Positions 5,742-6,218 of a stretch of 6,218 nucleotides of DNA are shown here, in pieces. A model generated the notes under the pieces. The model was not told where the DNA came from, did not search any database, and saw nothing but the letters and a program-made list of their open reading frames with translations. Position 1 is the first letter of the stretch; every line of letters begins with the position of its first letter. This stretch comes from Lachnospiraceae bacterium. Its GTDB lineage: Bacteria; Bacillota; Clostridia; Lachnospirales; Lachnospiraceae. Location of the stretch: positions 1-6,218 of the forward strand of contig JAFRCB010000019.1 of assembly GCA_017404585.1 (NCBI GenBank), read 5' to 3'. The position numbers and the translations under genes were made by a program.

Positions 5742-6218
5742 ATGCGAAGATATCTGGTCTGTTCTGACATACACGGTTATCTCGAAAACTTCATTAGTAT
5801 CCTTCAGAGAGAACACGATGTCGATGCTGTCCTTGTCGCAGGCGACATTGAAATGAAAACGGCCGAATTCATGAAGGAGACTAAAAATACTCCATGCTAT
5901 GTGGTCCGTGGGAACTGTGATTATTACCGATCACCGGAGCTTCCCGATGAGCTGGTCATAGCGGAAGGAGAACACAAAATTTACTTGACCCACGGTCATC
6001 TCTATGGTGTTCCGCATCTTAAAAGGATCCTCCATCAGGCAAAAGAAAAGCGATGTGATTTTGTCGTCTTCGGCCACACCCATCAGTACTTTGAGAAAGA
6101 GGAGGAAGGTGTTATGTTCCTTAATCCGGGAGCGCTGAAGGGACGACCGGAATGGAGAACACAGACGTATATGCTGATCGATTTTAACGATGACGGCAGC
6201 ATCGATATAATAAAGAAG
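5742..6218 (+). CDS. YfcE/MJ0936-type metallophosphoesterase, 3' end outside window
   Basis: The protein belongs to the calcineurin-like phosphoesterase superfamily, YfcE/MJ0936 group. These are cytoplasmic, two-metal (usually Mn) enzymes that hydrolyse phosphodiesters such as bis-p-nitrophenyl phosphate. The natural substrate is generally unknown. The frame is open through the last base: 159 codons and no stop. The full set of metal-site motifs is visible: SDIHG (Asp9, His11), AGD (Asp35), GNCD (Asn58, Asp60), THGH (His84, His86) and GHTH (His112, His114), followed by NPGA at 128-131, where the family usually has NPGS. Family members are about 165-185 aa, so probably only a short tail is missing. 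The start is the ATG at 5742, with AAGGAG at 5728-5733, 8 nt upstream, and a good promoter before it. It is divergent from the lactate permease. No neighbour to its right is visible to hint at a pathway. Confidence 0.93.
   Translation, partial: MRRYLVCSDIHGYLENFISILQREHDVDAVLVAGDIEMKTAEFMKETKNTPCYVVRGNCDYYRSPELPDELVIAEGEHKIYLTHGHLYGVPHLKRILHQAKEKRCDFVVFGHTHQYFEKEEEGVMFLNPGALKGRPEWRTQTYMLIDFNDDGSIDIIKK

Noticed and set aside
5587..5856. An 89-codon plus-strand open frame across the divergent region.
   Set aside because: It runs through both promoter regions and overlaps the phosphoesterase gene out of frame, has no ribosome-binding site before its ATG and shows no recognisable motif.

Overview
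The window carries ordinary core and transport genes of a low-to-mid GC Gram-positive bacterium, most likely an anaerobic member of the Clostridia (Lachnospiraceae-like). This placement is an inference. It rests on strong Shine-Dalgarno sites (GAGG, AAGGA, GAGGTGA, AAGGAG), a base composition judged by eye to be near half GC, the lspA-rluD gene pair typical of Firmicutes, and the protein sequence style. No phage, insertion sequence, CRISPR array, rRNA or tRNA was found.

Layout. Positions 1-3746 hold a plus-strand operon-like run of four genes. They are the 3' part of aroB (3-dehydroquinate synthase, shikimate pathway), lspA (lipoprotein signal peptidase), an RluD-type 23S rRNA pseudouridine synthase, and a membrane permease of the AI-2E family with a long charged tail. 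The first three are tightly packed, with a 2-nt gap and then a TAATG stop/start overlap. The permease follows after 57 nt that contain a hairpin over its ribosome-binding site and a possible 14-codon leader ORF. A strong intrinsic terminator at 3786-3818 closes the run.

Positions 3747-3917 form a convergent intergenic region with the terminator, a 13-nt tandem repeat and two GC-rich palindromes. Positions 3918-5453, minus strand, encode a complete LctP/LldP-family lactate permease. Positions 5454-5741 are a divergent promoter region. They hold a recognisable promoter for each direction and an inverted repeat around the permease -10 box. From 5742 to the right edge, plus strand, runs a YfcE/MJ0936-type metallophosphoesterase, open at the window end with 159 codons visible.

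The genes do not form one pathway. The left operon mixes aromatic biosynthesis, lipoprotein maturation, ribosome modification and export, as housekeeping operons in this group often do. The lactate permease is a single-gene unit here, with no lactate dehydrogenase, Etf or racemase gene beside it in the window. I see no convincing new biological system. The best leads are regulatory: the hairpin and leader ORF before the AI-2E permease, and the inverted repeat on the lactate permease promoter.
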